Shown: positions 1 to 6,360 of the stretch, one piece after another
Numbering within the stretch: the first letter of the stretch is position 1
Layout of the letters: each line of letters opens with the position of its first letter
Source: Gammaproteobacteria bacterium
Lineage (GTDB): Bacteria > Pseudomonadota > Gammaproteobacteria > UBA6429 > Thiohalophilaceae
NCBI GenBank assembly: GCA_029880855.1
Contig: JAOUNS010000017.1
Coordinates: 1 to 64,000 of the forward strand
DNA length: 64,000 nt
Direction of reading: 5' to 3'
Notes under the pieces: model-generated
What the model was told of the DNA's origin: nothing
Seen by the model: the letters and a program-made list of their open reading frames with translations, nothing else
Database searches by the model: none
Position numbers and translations under genes: made by a program

Positions 1-54
1 CAATTCAACAGCTTGCCGTTTAAACTCTGCGCTGTATTGTTTTCGTTTTGTCAT
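1..54 (-). CDS. IS3-family transposase OrfA, N-terminal 18 codons (cut by window edge)
   Basis: The minus strand encodes MTKRKQYSAEFKRQAVEL, running off the left edge of the window. The RKQYSAEFKRQAV start is the usual opening of the helix-turn-helix OrfA protein of IS3-family elements, which binds the element's ends and works with OrfB (DDE integrase domain) through translational frameshifting. The ATG lies about 37 bp inside the terminal inverted repeat at 91-115, as expected for an intact IS left end. Only the N-terminus is visible, so whether the element is complete cannot be judged. Confidence 0.7.
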   Translation of the reverse strand, partial: MTKRKQYSAEFKRQAVEL

Positions 55-90
55 TGAACACCCCTCGAGACTATTGTCTCTTATTTGGAG

Positions 91-115
91 TGTCCGTTAA
101 ACTGGGGGAAGTTCA
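91..115 (-). repeat. terminal inverted repeat of the IS3-family element at the left edge
   Basis: TGTCCGTTAAACTGG followed by GGGAAGTTCA. The same 25 bp occurs in inverted orientation at 749-773 with two mismatches. The outer tip (TGAACTTCC on the minus strand) faces the immunity-like gene to its right. The OrfA start lies on the other side, so this is the outer end of an element extending leftward. Confidence 0.7.
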
Positions 116-129
116 CTCTGACCCCGTTT

Positions 130-690
130 TTATGAATCAACTTCACTTATATCTTTTATATACTTGAAGCTTGCCCCCTTAAATGGCGGATCTATAAATG
201 AATCCAATTTATCAAATATTTTTTCATGTATTACAATAATAGATGGATCTTCGGCCAGCCTGAACAACAGCGTTGAATCTGTTTTGCCGTAATCAATAAT
301 TAGATACTCTATATCTATTACACCTGCCCCAATATTGGTATAGCTTGATTTATCCAGGTTTGCACAGGAAATTATCCCGAGTATGTTTACTGCAAAGTAG
401 TCACCCCATGATCTTTCCGACTCATCGATCAGAATAGCCGGAAAAGCCTGTATGTTATCAATGCCAATTTCGTACAAAGCATTAAGAAATCGTTTTGACA
501 GGACAGGAATAATTTGTTCATGAAAATCGAGTGGGCCGGCTTCACCATAACTACCGATTTTAAACTCCAGGGGCTTGCCAGGCTCATCACTAATCAGATT
601 GCCTGTCATAAATTGGTGTTTTTTGGCCCAAGCCGGTTCTTCGGATATAAATGTTTCCACCATCTGGTTAACTATCATTTTGTAATACAT
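130..690 (-). CDS. DUF1629/Imm11-like putative immunity protein
   Basis: A 187-aa protein starting MYYKMIVNQMVE. The C-terminal two-thirds follow the pattern of the DUF1629 (Imm11, MXAN_0049-type) family. There is a LSKRFLNALYEIGIDNIQ helix, then FPAILIDE, a central strand (YFAVNILGIISC) and a C-terminal LLFRLAEDPSIIVIHEKIFD element. Such proteins are predicted to neutralise polymorphic or contact-dependent toxins. The frame stays open upstream to codon 774, but those extra codons read through the IS inverted repeat (749-773), so the ATG at 690 is the better start. There is no toxin neighbour. The gene sits between two outward-facing IS ends and may have lost its own promoter. The family call is from pattern recognition only. 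Confidence 0.6.
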   Translation of the reverse strand: MYYKMIVNQMVETFISEEPAWAKKHQFMTGNLISDEPGKPLEFKIGSYGEAGPLDFHEQIIPVLSKRFLNALYEIGIDNIQAFPAILIDESERSWGDYFAVNILGIISCANLDKSSYTNIGAGVIDIEYLIIDYGKTDSTLLFRLAEDPSIIVIHEKIFDKLDSFIDPPFKGASFKYIKDISEVDS

Positions 691-748
691 GCGAATAATA
701 ATCTCTCTAAAATCCGTGCCAGAGAATAAACGATTAAATGGGGCGGAG

Positions 749-945
749 TGAACCTCCTCCAGTTTAACGGACACTTCAAATCAGAAGCAATGGCTTCCCG
801 GAAGGAGTGTCCCAATGAGCAGAACAGGCCAACGTAAGCCATACAAAACGTACCAAAAGAGTTTAAACTGGAAGCGTTGAGACTGATGGAAACATCAGAC
901 AAACCGGCCAGTGAGATTGCGATGCAACTGAAACAATTGTTCTCT
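749..945 (+). mobile_element. left-end remnant of a second IS3-family element
   Basis: The inverted repeat at 749-773 matches the one at 91-115 in 23 of 25 positions. The following leader (cttcaaatcagaag...) is also alignable to the leader of the first element, so these are diverged relatives. It reads rightward into a broken orfA and then stops abruptly near 935-945, where an unrelated border sequence (AATTGTTCTCTGACCC) begins. The two elements point away from the gene at 130-690. Confidence 0.65.
815..940 (+). pseudogene. IS3-family transposase OrfA remnant, frameshifted and truncated
   Basis: An ATG at 815 opens MSRTGQRKPYKTYQK. A one-base deletion near 856 then shifts the frame, and the sequence continues as KEFKLEALRLMETSDKPASE. 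This is the standard OrfA helix-turn-helix region of IS3 elements. Only about 40 codons remain before homology ends. A purine-rich GGAAGGAG lies about 9 bp upstream of the ATG. The gene cannot be functional. Confidence 0.65.
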
Positions 946-960
946 GACCCGGTTTTTGTT
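934..960. repeat. recurrent border motif (TTGTTCTCTGACCC type)
   Basis: AATTGTTCTCTGACCC followed by GGTTTTTGTT, just beyond the stop codon of the gene at 973-1284. Close copies lie at 116-131, 2512-2535, 4593-4628, 5497-5515 and 5674-5695, always between genes and always on the same strand. On the minus strand the motif reads GGGGTCAGAGAAC-like. I associate such strings with remnants around IS200-like (REP-associated) transposases, but no such transposase is in the window. Confidence 0.6.
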
Positions 961-972
961 AGATTTTATTGA

Positions 973-1284
973 TTATTCAAATTCCTTTATTTCATAGCTT
1001 TGAGCTAAACCAATAATTGCATTTACTGCTTGCTCAATATCTTTTTTCGATTCTACATGAATTGAGTAATTACTTGACCCTGGCTCGATTGTTACGGCAA
1101 ATTTGATCTTATAATCACCAATAAACTCGTATTCATACCACTCATTCTTGGTTTCATCGGAAGTCTTAGCCCCTTCCTCGATAGCATCTTTATCCCAATT
1201 ATCAAACTTGTTGGCACAAAGCAAGCTAATTGCTTCTGCTACAGGAATAAGATTTCTATCATCAATCCAGTTTTCTAATTTCAT
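973..1284 (-). CDS. small acidic protein of unknown function (immunity-gene-like context)
   Basis: A 103-aa protein, rich in acidic residues and without a signal peptide or membrane segment. It begins MKLENWIDDRNLIPVAEAIS, and its middle (EWYEYEFIGDYKIKFAVTIE) looks like an amphipathic beta sheet followed by a C-terminal helix. I do not recognise the family. Size, acidity and position between other immunity-like genes make an immunity protein plausible, but this is context inference. The stop is followed about 12 bp later by ATCTAAC and then the border motif at 934-960. The sequence before its start resembles that upstream of the gene at 5731-6210. Confidence 0.5.
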   Translation of the reverse strand: MKLENWIDDRNLIPVAEAISLLCANKFDNWDKDAIEEGAKTSDETKNEWYEYEFIGDYKIKFAVTIEPGSSNYSIHVESKKDIEQAVNAIIGLAQSYEIKEFE

Positions 1285-1328
1285 TTTCTCTGAAATCTAT
1301 TAGTGTATTAGACAGATTTTGCAATCAC

Positions 1329-1402
1329 AAAAAGGGACGGAGGGATTATTTTTTAACCAAATGACAGAATTGTTCATTATTTAATCCCTCCGTCCCCTTT
1401 AT
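1329..1402. repeat. palindromic MITE-like element, copy 1
   Basis: The arms are GGGACGGAGGGATTA (1334-1348) and its reverse complement (1382-1396), a perfect 15-bp match, flanked by A-rich and T-rich tips (AAAAA and CCTTTATT) around a 33-bp centre. The right arm abuts in-frame pentapeptide-repeat coding sequence that lacks a start codon, so the element appears to have inserted into the N-terminal part of that gene. Confidence 0.75.
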
Positions 1403-1502
1403 TCTGTCACAGGCGCGCCTGTCAGGAGCTAACCTCACCGGTGCAGATCTGTCGGGAGCAAACCTGTTCAAAACAGAAATATTCGGATCGAATCTGACCG
1501 CT

Positions 1503-1814
1503 GTGAACCTGCAAGCGACTAATATGCACTTTACATGCATCTCAACTTCAAACATGACGAAGGCAATCCTGACCGAGGCATCATTAAGCTGGGCAGGTCT
1601 GGGCTCAGCAAACCTCACCGAGGCAGATCTGTCGGGAGCTAACCTGTCCAATGCAAGCCTGACCGGAACAACTCTGTCCGAGGCAAACCTGTCCAGTGCA
1701 GACCTTTCCCAGTCAGACTTAACCTATGCGATCTTGTACAAGGCGGACCTGACCAAAGCAAACCTGAGCAAAGCGAATCTGACCACAAAAAGGGACGGAG
1801 GGATTATTTTTTAA
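1503..1814 (+). pseudogene. truncated pentapeptide-repeat gene (duplicate copy)
   Basis: Codes for A(N/D)LS/T-type pentapeptide repeats identical to the first part of the gene at 1965-2471. It ends when the frame runs into the second palindromic element (residues TKRDGGIIF). Repeat coding extends upstream of this ATG to about 1405 with no usable start, so the 5' end is missing as well. Pentapeptide-repeat proteins fold as a quadrilateral beta-helix; this fragment is a by-product of the tandem duplication. Confidence 0.7.
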
Positions 1815-1860
1815 CCAAATGACAGAATTGTTCATTATTTAATCCCTCCGTCCCCTTTAT
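1787..1860. repeat. palindromic MITE-like element, copy 2
   Basis: Same sequence as 1329-1402, with arms at 1792-1806 and 1840-1854. It truncates the first pentapeptide copy and precedes the second. Its presence at the junction suggests it took part in the duplication or was carried along with it. Confidence 0.75.
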
Positions 1861-1964
1861 TCAATCTGTCACAGGCGCGCCTGTCAGGAGCTAACCTCAC
1901 CGGTGCAGATCTGTCGGGAGCAAACCTGTTCAAAACAGAAATATTCGGATCGAATCTGACCGCT

Positions 1965-2471
1965 GTGAACCTGCAAGCGACTAATATGCACTTTACATGC
2001 ATCTCAACTTCAAACATGACGAAGGCAATCCTGACCGAGGCATCATTAAGCTGGGCAGGTCTGGGCTCAGCAAACCTCACCGAGGCAGATCTGTCGGGAG
2101 CTAACCTGTCCAATGCAAGCCTGACCGGAACAACTCTGTCCGAGGCAAACCTGTCCAGTGCAGACCTTTCCCAGTCAGACTTAACCTATGCGATCTTGTA
2201 CAAGGCGGACCTGACCAAAGCAAACCTGAGCAAAGCGAATCTGACCGATGTAATCCTGTCCGAAGCAGTCCTGACCGATGCAAACCTGACCGAGGCAGAC
2301 CTTTCCTATGCAAACCTGATCGATACAAACCTGTCCCGTGCAAACCTGTCCGAAGTGAACCTGACCGGTGCAGAACTAAAGAATACGCAACTCATTGGTG
2401 CAAAAATTGGCGACGCGATTATCGAGGAAGTTGCAGTAACAGTAGAGATATTGATTCAGGCTGAATGTTAA
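1965..2471 (+). CDS. pentapeptide-repeat protein (5' end disrupted)
   Basis: 168 aa from the first available ATG. Nearly the whole length is pentapeptide repeats with the A(N/D)LS/T signature (for example TEADLSGANLSNASLTGTTL). The C-terminal tail is non-repeat (GAKIGDAIIEEVAVTVEIL). In-frame repeat codons continue upstream to about 1870, where the palindromic element interrupts them, so the original protein was longer and began further upstream. No clear ribosome-binding site precedes the ATG. Some pentapeptide proteins mimic DNA and protect gyrase, while most have no known role; nothing here allows a choice. Expression from this start is doubtful. Confidence 0.6.
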   Translation: MNLQATNMHFTCISTSNMTKAILTEASLSWAGLGSANLTEADLSGANLSNASLTGTTLSEANLSSADLSQSDLTYAILYKADLTKANLSKANLTDVILSEAVLTDANLTEADLSYANLIDTNLSRANLSEVNLTGAELKNTQLIGAKIGDAIIEEVAVTVEILIQAEC

Positions 2472-2511
2472 TGGTTCTGATGAGTAACTTTTAGTTCAAA
2501 ATCAAGCGACG

Positions 2512-2535
2512 AATTTGTTCTGACCCGTTATTTTG
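2512..2535. repeat. border motif copy downstream of the pentapeptide gene
   Basis: AATTTGTTCTGACCCGTTAT followed by TTTGT. A variant of the motif at 934-960 that lacks one CT. It lies 41 bp after the pentapeptide stop and before the frameshifted immunity-like gene. Confidence 0.45.
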
Positions 2536-2610
2536 TGCCTGGAGTACTTCATCTCTTTTTGCTCTCAATTATCCTGGTGTTTATGAGATGAACAAACATT
2601 ACATTATGTT

Positions 2611-3130
2611 ATGTTATATGACCCTCCCATCGCTGGATCGACTCCTGTGAGGATAAAAGGACCCGATCAATTTTTAAACCTCGGCAAAAAACTCGATGTT
2701 TATCCTGGAGATTTCGAGTTTGCTCTGGAAGTATCTCCAAATATGGAAAATTATCGCGAAGCCACACCATTAGACTGGCTCGACCCACCAAGAGTGACAA
2801 ACACTGTTTCCCTGCAAAATGAAAAATGTACTGCTGGATGCCGGTATTCATAACATTGATTACTGTCCTGCAAAGGTAATTTACAAACCAACTAATGAAC
2901 AGCTTGAATATTCCGTCGCTAACATACCTGGGATATATGACCGCCTTGACCGTAATGCTTCTATATTGACGCCCGGTCCGAGAGGGATGGTGTTTGGCAT
3001 TATGAGCATGAAATTTAACGTGGAACTAATGCAGGATCTTCGTCTTTTTCGTCTTAAGGAAAATCAAACTTCATTATTGTTGATGGATCGTTGCGGAATG
3101 CGATGCTGGATAACGGACTCACAGGCATGA
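2611..3130 (+). pseudogene. DUF1629/Imm11-like immunity gene, frameshifted
   Basis: Two overlapping frames together give one DUF1629-like protein. The first (from 2611) holds the N-terminal part with PLDWLDPPRVTN. The second (open across 2819-3130) holds NVLLDAGIHNIDYCPAKVIY, then LEYSVANIPGIYDRLDRNAS and LRLFRLKENQTSLLLMDRCG. These blocks correspond in order to those of the intact genes at 130-690 and 3228-3800. The shift lies near 2813-2820 around the run CTGCAAAATGAAAAATG. The gene is on the plus strand, unlike the other immunity-like genes. It is probably dead, and its partner toxin is not visible. Confidence 0.6.
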
Positions 3131-3140
3131 GGTTTATCTA

Positions 3141-3212
3141 AGACAAGGATTATTTGAGAATGATAATAATTTGTCACCGCCCCCTTTTACTTATTAGAAA
3201 CAATCCTTGTCT
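3141..3212. repeat. inverted repeat with AGACAAGGATT arms around a border sequence
   Basis: AGACAAGGATT (3141-3151) and AATCCTTGTCT (3202-3212) are perfect inverted copies. They enclose GTCACCGCCCCCTTTTAC (3173-3190), a sequence also found at 6316-6333. This looks like one border element inserted inside, or recombined with, another small palindromic element. Confidence 0.5.
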
Positions 3213-3227
3213 TTCCCCGTGTTTCGT

Positions 3228-3800
3228 TTATGCAATTTCTTCAGCCTCTTCAAAGTCTATGCCAGTAAACCCCAATGCTACGATTTCTTCGGCAAGGTCT
3301 TTTCTAATCAGGACAATCTCTGAATAATATTTCGGCCTGAAAAGCAATCTATTCGGATCGATCTTATCCTCATTTATCACAAACTCATCAAAATAATCTA
3401 TCGTTTTTGGATCGATAGTACACCATTCAAACACAGAGTTTTCCATATCGATGCAGTCTATTGCACCATGCGGATGAAGCACAAAATATTCAGCATCCTC
3501 TGCATTCCCATTATGGTTTATTATTGTAATTGGTATATATTGCACGTTCACAATTTGTTTTGACTCCAGAAACTCTTTTAACCTTCCGGATATGACAAAT
3601 CCTGCCCCAATAACACGAATATTGTCTGCCATCTTCTTATCTTTAGGAAATGAGTCATCCATTGTGACATACGCATTCGTACTGATCGACTCATAAGGTC
3701 TGGCCCTGTACCGGTTTTTAACAGGTCCAACATTGTTCAAGCCAACCAATGTACAACACCCTGTTGGCGTATAAACATCCCATTTAAGATAATTACTCAT
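3228..3800 (-). CDS. DUF1629/Imm11-like putative immunity protein
   Basis: 190 aa, no signal peptide, strongly acidic at the C-terminus (TGIDFEEAEEIA). The order of elements matches the DUF1629 family. A helix (GRLKEFLESKQIVNVQYIPI) is followed by a strand pair (EYFVLHPHGAIDCIDMENS), an acidic linker and LLFRPKYYSEIVLIRKDLAE, then FTGIDF near the end. The predicted role is binding and blocking a toxin domain. A GAGGAATGAAGG sequence sits just before the ATG, so the start is well supported. It is separated from the next minus-strand gene (3890-4471) by only 89 bp, but no toxin is adjacent. Confidence 0.65.
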   Translation of the reverse strand: MSNYLKWDVYTPTGCCTLVGLNNVGPVKNRYRARPYESISTNAYVTMDDSFPKDKKMADNIRVIGAGFVISGRLKEFLESKQIVNVQYIPITIINHNGNAEDAEYFVLHPHGAIDCIDMENSVFEWCTIDPKTIDYFDEFVINEDKIDPNRLLFRPKYYSEIVLIRKDLAEEIVALGFTGIDFEEAEEIA

Positions 3801-3889
3801 CCTTCATTCCTCTAAATATTCAAAAAACAATTTCTGTCTGATCCTGGTCATCAGCGTAATCGGTATACTATCCCCGGCATTCACCTCAT

Positions 3890-4471
3890 TTACCATTTCG
3901 GAATATATCGCCCGGTACTATTTTTATAATTTGTAAAAGATTGGCCATGTAATTTGCTCAAATAGGGCTCTTCTACTTTACGCACATGCACTTCAATTGC
4001 CATATACCCCAGCAAAGTAAAGCACATCATGATTAAATTAGGGACCAACACCAATAACCCCAAACCGAATATCATGACCCCGGAATAGATTGGATTTCTG
4101 ACTTTTGAATAAATACCATGAGTTATCAGTCTGGTTATTTCATTCTCATCAACACCTATCCGCCATTCTTTTCCCATTTGTAACTGGGATACACTGGTTA
4201 ACAAAATACCTGAAAGACAGAATAATACACCAATCACATTGCCGTATCTTCCAAACTGGAAATATACATCAAGACCGACAAAGGTCGATAAAAAACTGAC
4301 AATCGTTACACCAATAAATACTATAATTATTAATGTGCTTGAAAATATTGCGATTAGAGGAGAGTTTCGGTGAACAGAGCGCAGTCCATAATCCCCGGTA
4401 AGCCGGTAATGCCATATACTCCTTCCTGCTACCGCAAAAATAATAAAAAATATAATCATTACGAATGACAT
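3890..4471 (-). CDS. isoprenylcysteine carboxyl methyltransferase-like membrane protein
   Basis: 193 aa with four or more hydrophobic segments. The signature GIYSKVRNPIYSGVMIFGLG corresponds to the GIY..VRHPxYxG motif of the ICMT/PEMT membrane methyltransferase family. It is followed by a further hydrophobic hairpin and the E-E-x-x-L part (KVEEPYLSKLHGQSF), which in this family contributes to SAM binding. Bacterial members methylate small molecules or lipids, mostly of unknown identity. Here the usual H of VRHP is N. The protein sits inside the immunity island with no obvious partner. Confidence 0.75.
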   Translation of the reverse strand: MSFVMIIFFIIFAVAGRSIWHYRLTGDYGLRSVHRNSPLIAIFSSTLIIIVFIGVTIVSFLSTFVGLDVYFQFGRYGNVIGVLFCLSGILLTSVSQLQMGKEWRIGVDENEITRLITHGIYSKVRNPIYSGVMIFGLGLLVLVPNLIMMCFTLLGYMAIEVHVRKVEEPYLSKLHGQSFTNYKNSTGRYIPKW

Positions 4472-4508
4472 CTATTGTCCTGACTTTTTCTAAATCAACA
4501 GAACGGGA

Positions 4509-4563
4509 ACAAAAGGGGTCGGCGACGACTTATGATTTTCAGAGTCGTCACCGACTCCTTTTA
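4509..4563. repeat. palindromic border element with 20-bp arms
   Basis: AAAAGGGGTCGGCGACGACT is followed by a 12-bp spacer and then AGTCGTCACCGACTCCTTTT, an inverted copy with two mismatches. A collapsed version missing most of one arm lies at 6298-6333 (AAAAGAGGTCGGAGTCGTCA followed by CCGCCCCCTTTTA). It lies between the methyltransferase gene and the PIN pseudogene. Confidence 0.7.
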
Positions 4564-4565
4564 TC

Positions 4566-4628
4566 TTTTGATAACTATTTTGTGGGGATACCTCAGTCTC
4601 TGACACCTTTTTACTCGTCCCCTTTTAC
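4566..4628. repeat. 45-bp dispersed repeat ending in the border motif, copy 1
   Basis: TTTTGATAACTATTTTGTGG followed by GGATACCTCAGTCTCTGACACC. It matches 5647-5690 almost base for base. The repeat runs into CTTTTTACTCGTCCCCTTTT, the end sequence seen at several gene borders in this island. Confidence 0.7.
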
Positions 4629-4674
4629 ATTACTAATTTGATTCTTCTTATTCCCATAATTGCACCGATTATCG

Positions 4675-5196
4675 TTATGCTTGTTTATCGTTAGACAATT
4701 CACCGACATCATCCAATACAGCAAGATAGAGGTTTGGGTTTAGCTTAAAATTTGTCGTAAACCTTAATTTATCAAGATAAGGTCTCACCGCCATGATATA
4801 GCCCTACTCCTTGGCTTTTTTGAAGATACCCAACATACCAGTTATTCTTAATCCCTGATTTCTCGCTTCCCAGCGGTCATCTACTTCATCAATGTTCAAA
4901 AGGTGAGCATTCAGATGCATAGCCAGACCTATTGCCTGACTTTCGCCTGGATCGAGCTTCTTTTAAAACTTTTTGGCATATTCATCATAACTGCTGACTT
5001 TCTTCACCTTAATCCATGGCAAGGTTTTTACCTCATGCGCACCTGCCTTATGATCACCATGACTGGTTAACTCACCAAAAACGGCTTCAGGGATATAGAT
5101 ACAGGTAAAAAGCTTCTTCAATAAATCAAGCGCCTTTATTTTCGATAGATAGATGATTGCAGTCGTATCACTTACAACTATTATATTATCGCACAT
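4675..5196 (-). pseudogene. PIN-domain (DUF3368-type) toxin gene with two in-frame stops
   Basis: Reading from the ATG at 5196, the frame gives a DUF3368-type PIN ribonuclease: VVSDTTAIIYLSKIKALDLL, then IPEAVFGEL. A TAA at 4963-4965 interrupts it and a TAG at 4804-4806 interrupts it again. Between and after the stops the same frame continues with recognisable family sequence (LDPGESQAIGLAMHLNAHLL, IDEVDDRWEARNQGLRITGM, then PYLDKLRFTTNFKL). It ends at a proper stop at 4675, giving 174 codons with no frame change. The acidic active-site residues are visible, but the product would be cut at residue 77. Its antitoxin gene lies 1 bp upstream. Confidence 0.8.
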
Positions 5197-5197
5197 A

Positions 5198-5434
5198 TCA
5201 AAAGTCCTTTAGATTATCGCCATCTTCCAAATAGTCTTCTACATCATAATTGACATATTCATCATACTTTTCCAACAGACCATGAAACTCCATTTCTGAT
5301 ATCCCGAGTATTTTCCCACCCTGAACACCATTAATTCGCTTCTTCTTATATAACGAGACAGCAAGAAACTCCTTCATCTCCTGCTCGCCCAAACCTGCTG
5401 ATTCTGCTATTTCATCAGGCACTTCAAATCTCAT
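5198..5434 (-). CDS. UPF0175-family antitoxin
   Basis: 78 aa: MRFEVPDEIAESAGLGEQEM, then FLAVSLYKKKRINGVQGGKI and LGISEMEFHGLL, the usual pattern of UPF0175 proteins. These carry a helix-turn-helix (K-ING-QGGKILGIS) and are found next to DUF3368 PIN toxins. They are thought to bind the toxin and repress the operon. Its stop codon lies one base before the PIN gene start, so the two were co-transcribed. GGAGAAGTGTT precedes the start. With the toxin gene broken (4675-5196), this is now an orphan antitoxin. Confidence 0.8.
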   Translation of the reverse strand: MRFEVPDEIAESAGLGEQEMKEFLAVSLYKKKRINGVQGGKILGISEMEFHGLLEKYDEYVNYDVEDYLEDGDNLKDF

Positions 5435-5496
5435 AACACTTCTCCGTATTGTGGAAATCTTTCATAGAAGAAATGAGGTCATCGAATATTAGAGAA

Positions 5497-5515
5497 AATT
5501 GTTCTCTGACCCTGA
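5497..5515. repeat. border motif copy upstream of the antitoxin gene
   Basis: AATTGTTCTCTGACCCTGA, sharing 16 bp with the copy at 934-950. The surrounding stretch from 5435 to 5646 contains no gene that I can support. Confidence 0.5.
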
Positions 5516-5646
5516 GGTAATAACAATTTTATCCCGTTATCGAAATAATGAAAATTTGCCTTCTCTACAGCATCAAATGCCTATATTTATAGCTAATGTG
5601 ATCTGTATAGATATCATGTAAATATAGAAAAGCCATAACTTGTTGA

Positions 5647-5695
5647 TTTTGATCACTATTTTGTGGGGATCACTCAGTCTCTGACCCCGTTTTCG
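5647..5695. repeat. 45-bp dispersed repeat ending in the border motif, copy 2
   Basis: TTTTGATCACTATTTTGTGG followed by GGATCACTCAGTCTCTGACCCC and then GTTTTCG. It differs from 4566-4610 at only a few positions. It sits 35 bp beyond the stop codon of the SUKH-like gene. Confidence 0.7.
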
Positions 5696-5730
5696 TTGTT
5701 CTCTTAACCCGGCTTCAAAATACTTTCTTG

Positions 5731-6210
5731 TTAGTTTTCAATTTTATTTCTCATAAACTGGTATAGCGACTTACTAATATGCTGTTTTACCACATTCTTT
5801 TTGCCTATAAATATATCCTCGTGATCTAATAAAACAATCGCATAGTCGCCTTGACCTGGTTTATTACTGCTCAGGTCAAAACATACAGGATCAAAAGAAC
5901 CCGTATCAGATCTCGCAAATGGTAAATATCCTAAATTGCAGCACTCTTTAATAAAGTCTATATTGTTTTCGTAATATTTATATATTTCACTGGCATTTCC
6001 ATCATAATTTTCCAGGAACGTGATTGGCGATGAATCGAATTCATCAAATGCATTTTCATTGTAGATTTCTTTGAAAATTTTCGGAAAAGCCACCCCAGGT
6101 GGCAATAATGTTTCAATGATAGAAATATCCCAGCCGTGAGGCACACTAAACCCACCCGAAGCTTCTGTTTCCTTGCTAAGAAATTTATATATTACTACAG
6201 ATCTTTTCAT
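5731..6210 (-). CDS. SMI1/KNR4 (SUKH) family putative immunity protein
   Basis: 159 aa. The N-terminal half contains a PPGVAFPKIFKEIY-type segment (the LP..Y..f...nGg region of SUKH domains). The C-terminal half has LGYLPFARSDTGSFDPVCFD followed by DYAIVLLDHEDIF, the typical pattern in which a D-x-G-D/F turn precedes a beta strand. SUKH proteins commonly act as immunity proteins in bacterial toxin systems. No signal peptide is present, so it would act in the cytoplasm. The upstream sequence (5'-cagaatctgtttaatc) resembles the one upstream of the gene at 973-1284, hinting at a shared cassette origin. No cognate toxin is present. Confidence 0.65.
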   Translation of the reverse strand: MKRSVVIYKFLSKETEASGGFSVPHGWDISIIETLLPPGVAFPKIFKEIYNENAFDEFDSSPITFLENYDGNASEIYKYYENNIDFIKECCNLGYLPFARSDTGSFDPVCFDLSSNKPGQGDYAIVLLDHEDIFIGKKNVVKQHISKSLYQFMRNKIEN

Positions 6211-6297
6211 TCATTTTCATAGCTGACAGTAGATTAAACAGATTCTGTAAATTACAGAAATAGGCAGAATCTACCTATTTCAGTCAATATGCGAGAA

Positions 6298-6350
6298 CAA
6301 AAGAGGTCGGAGTCGTCACCGCCCCCTTTTATCCCGTCCCCTTTATTGTT
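6298..6350. repeat. collapsed palindromic border element
   Basis: AAAAGAGGTCGGAGTCGTCA, CCGCCCCCTTTTAT and CCCGTCCCCTTTATTG. The first part combines both arms of the element at 4509-4563 with the loop deleted. The last part ends like the element at 1382-1402. It directly follows the ACCTAACAAGGTATTCAAC sequence at the end of the TPR gene. Confidence 0.55.
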
Positions 6351-6360
6351 GAATACCTTG

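Larger units (their letters stand above)
1326..2245. repeat. tandem duplication of about 460 bp (1326-1783 and 1784-2245)
   Basis: Two adjacent units read as identical except for a 4-bp insertion (caat) at about 1862 in the second unit. Each unit starts with a palindromic element (see 1329-1402) and runs into pentapeptide-repeat coding sequence, ending at the same point (GCGAATCTGAC). The first unit therefore holds a truncated copy of the gene and the second keeps the full 3' end. A recent duplication or an assembly error could both give this pattern. Confidence 0.85.

Noticed and set aside
1405-2400. Regular repeats resembling a CRISPR array or satellite
   Set aside because: The periodicity is 15 bp and translates into pentapeptide repeats (ANLS/ADLT). 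There are no unique spacers, and the larger repeat is one tandem duplication.
2805-2825. Programmed ribosomal frameshift in the Imm11-like gene
   Set aside because: No slippery heptamer of known type with a following structure was seen, and other genes of the family are single-frame. A decay mutation is more likely.
4804-4965. In-frame stops in the PIN gene as selenocysteine or pyrrolysine recoding
   Set aside because: The stops are TAA and TAG. TAA is not used for either amino acid, and PIN domains do not need such residues; a pseudogene is simpler.
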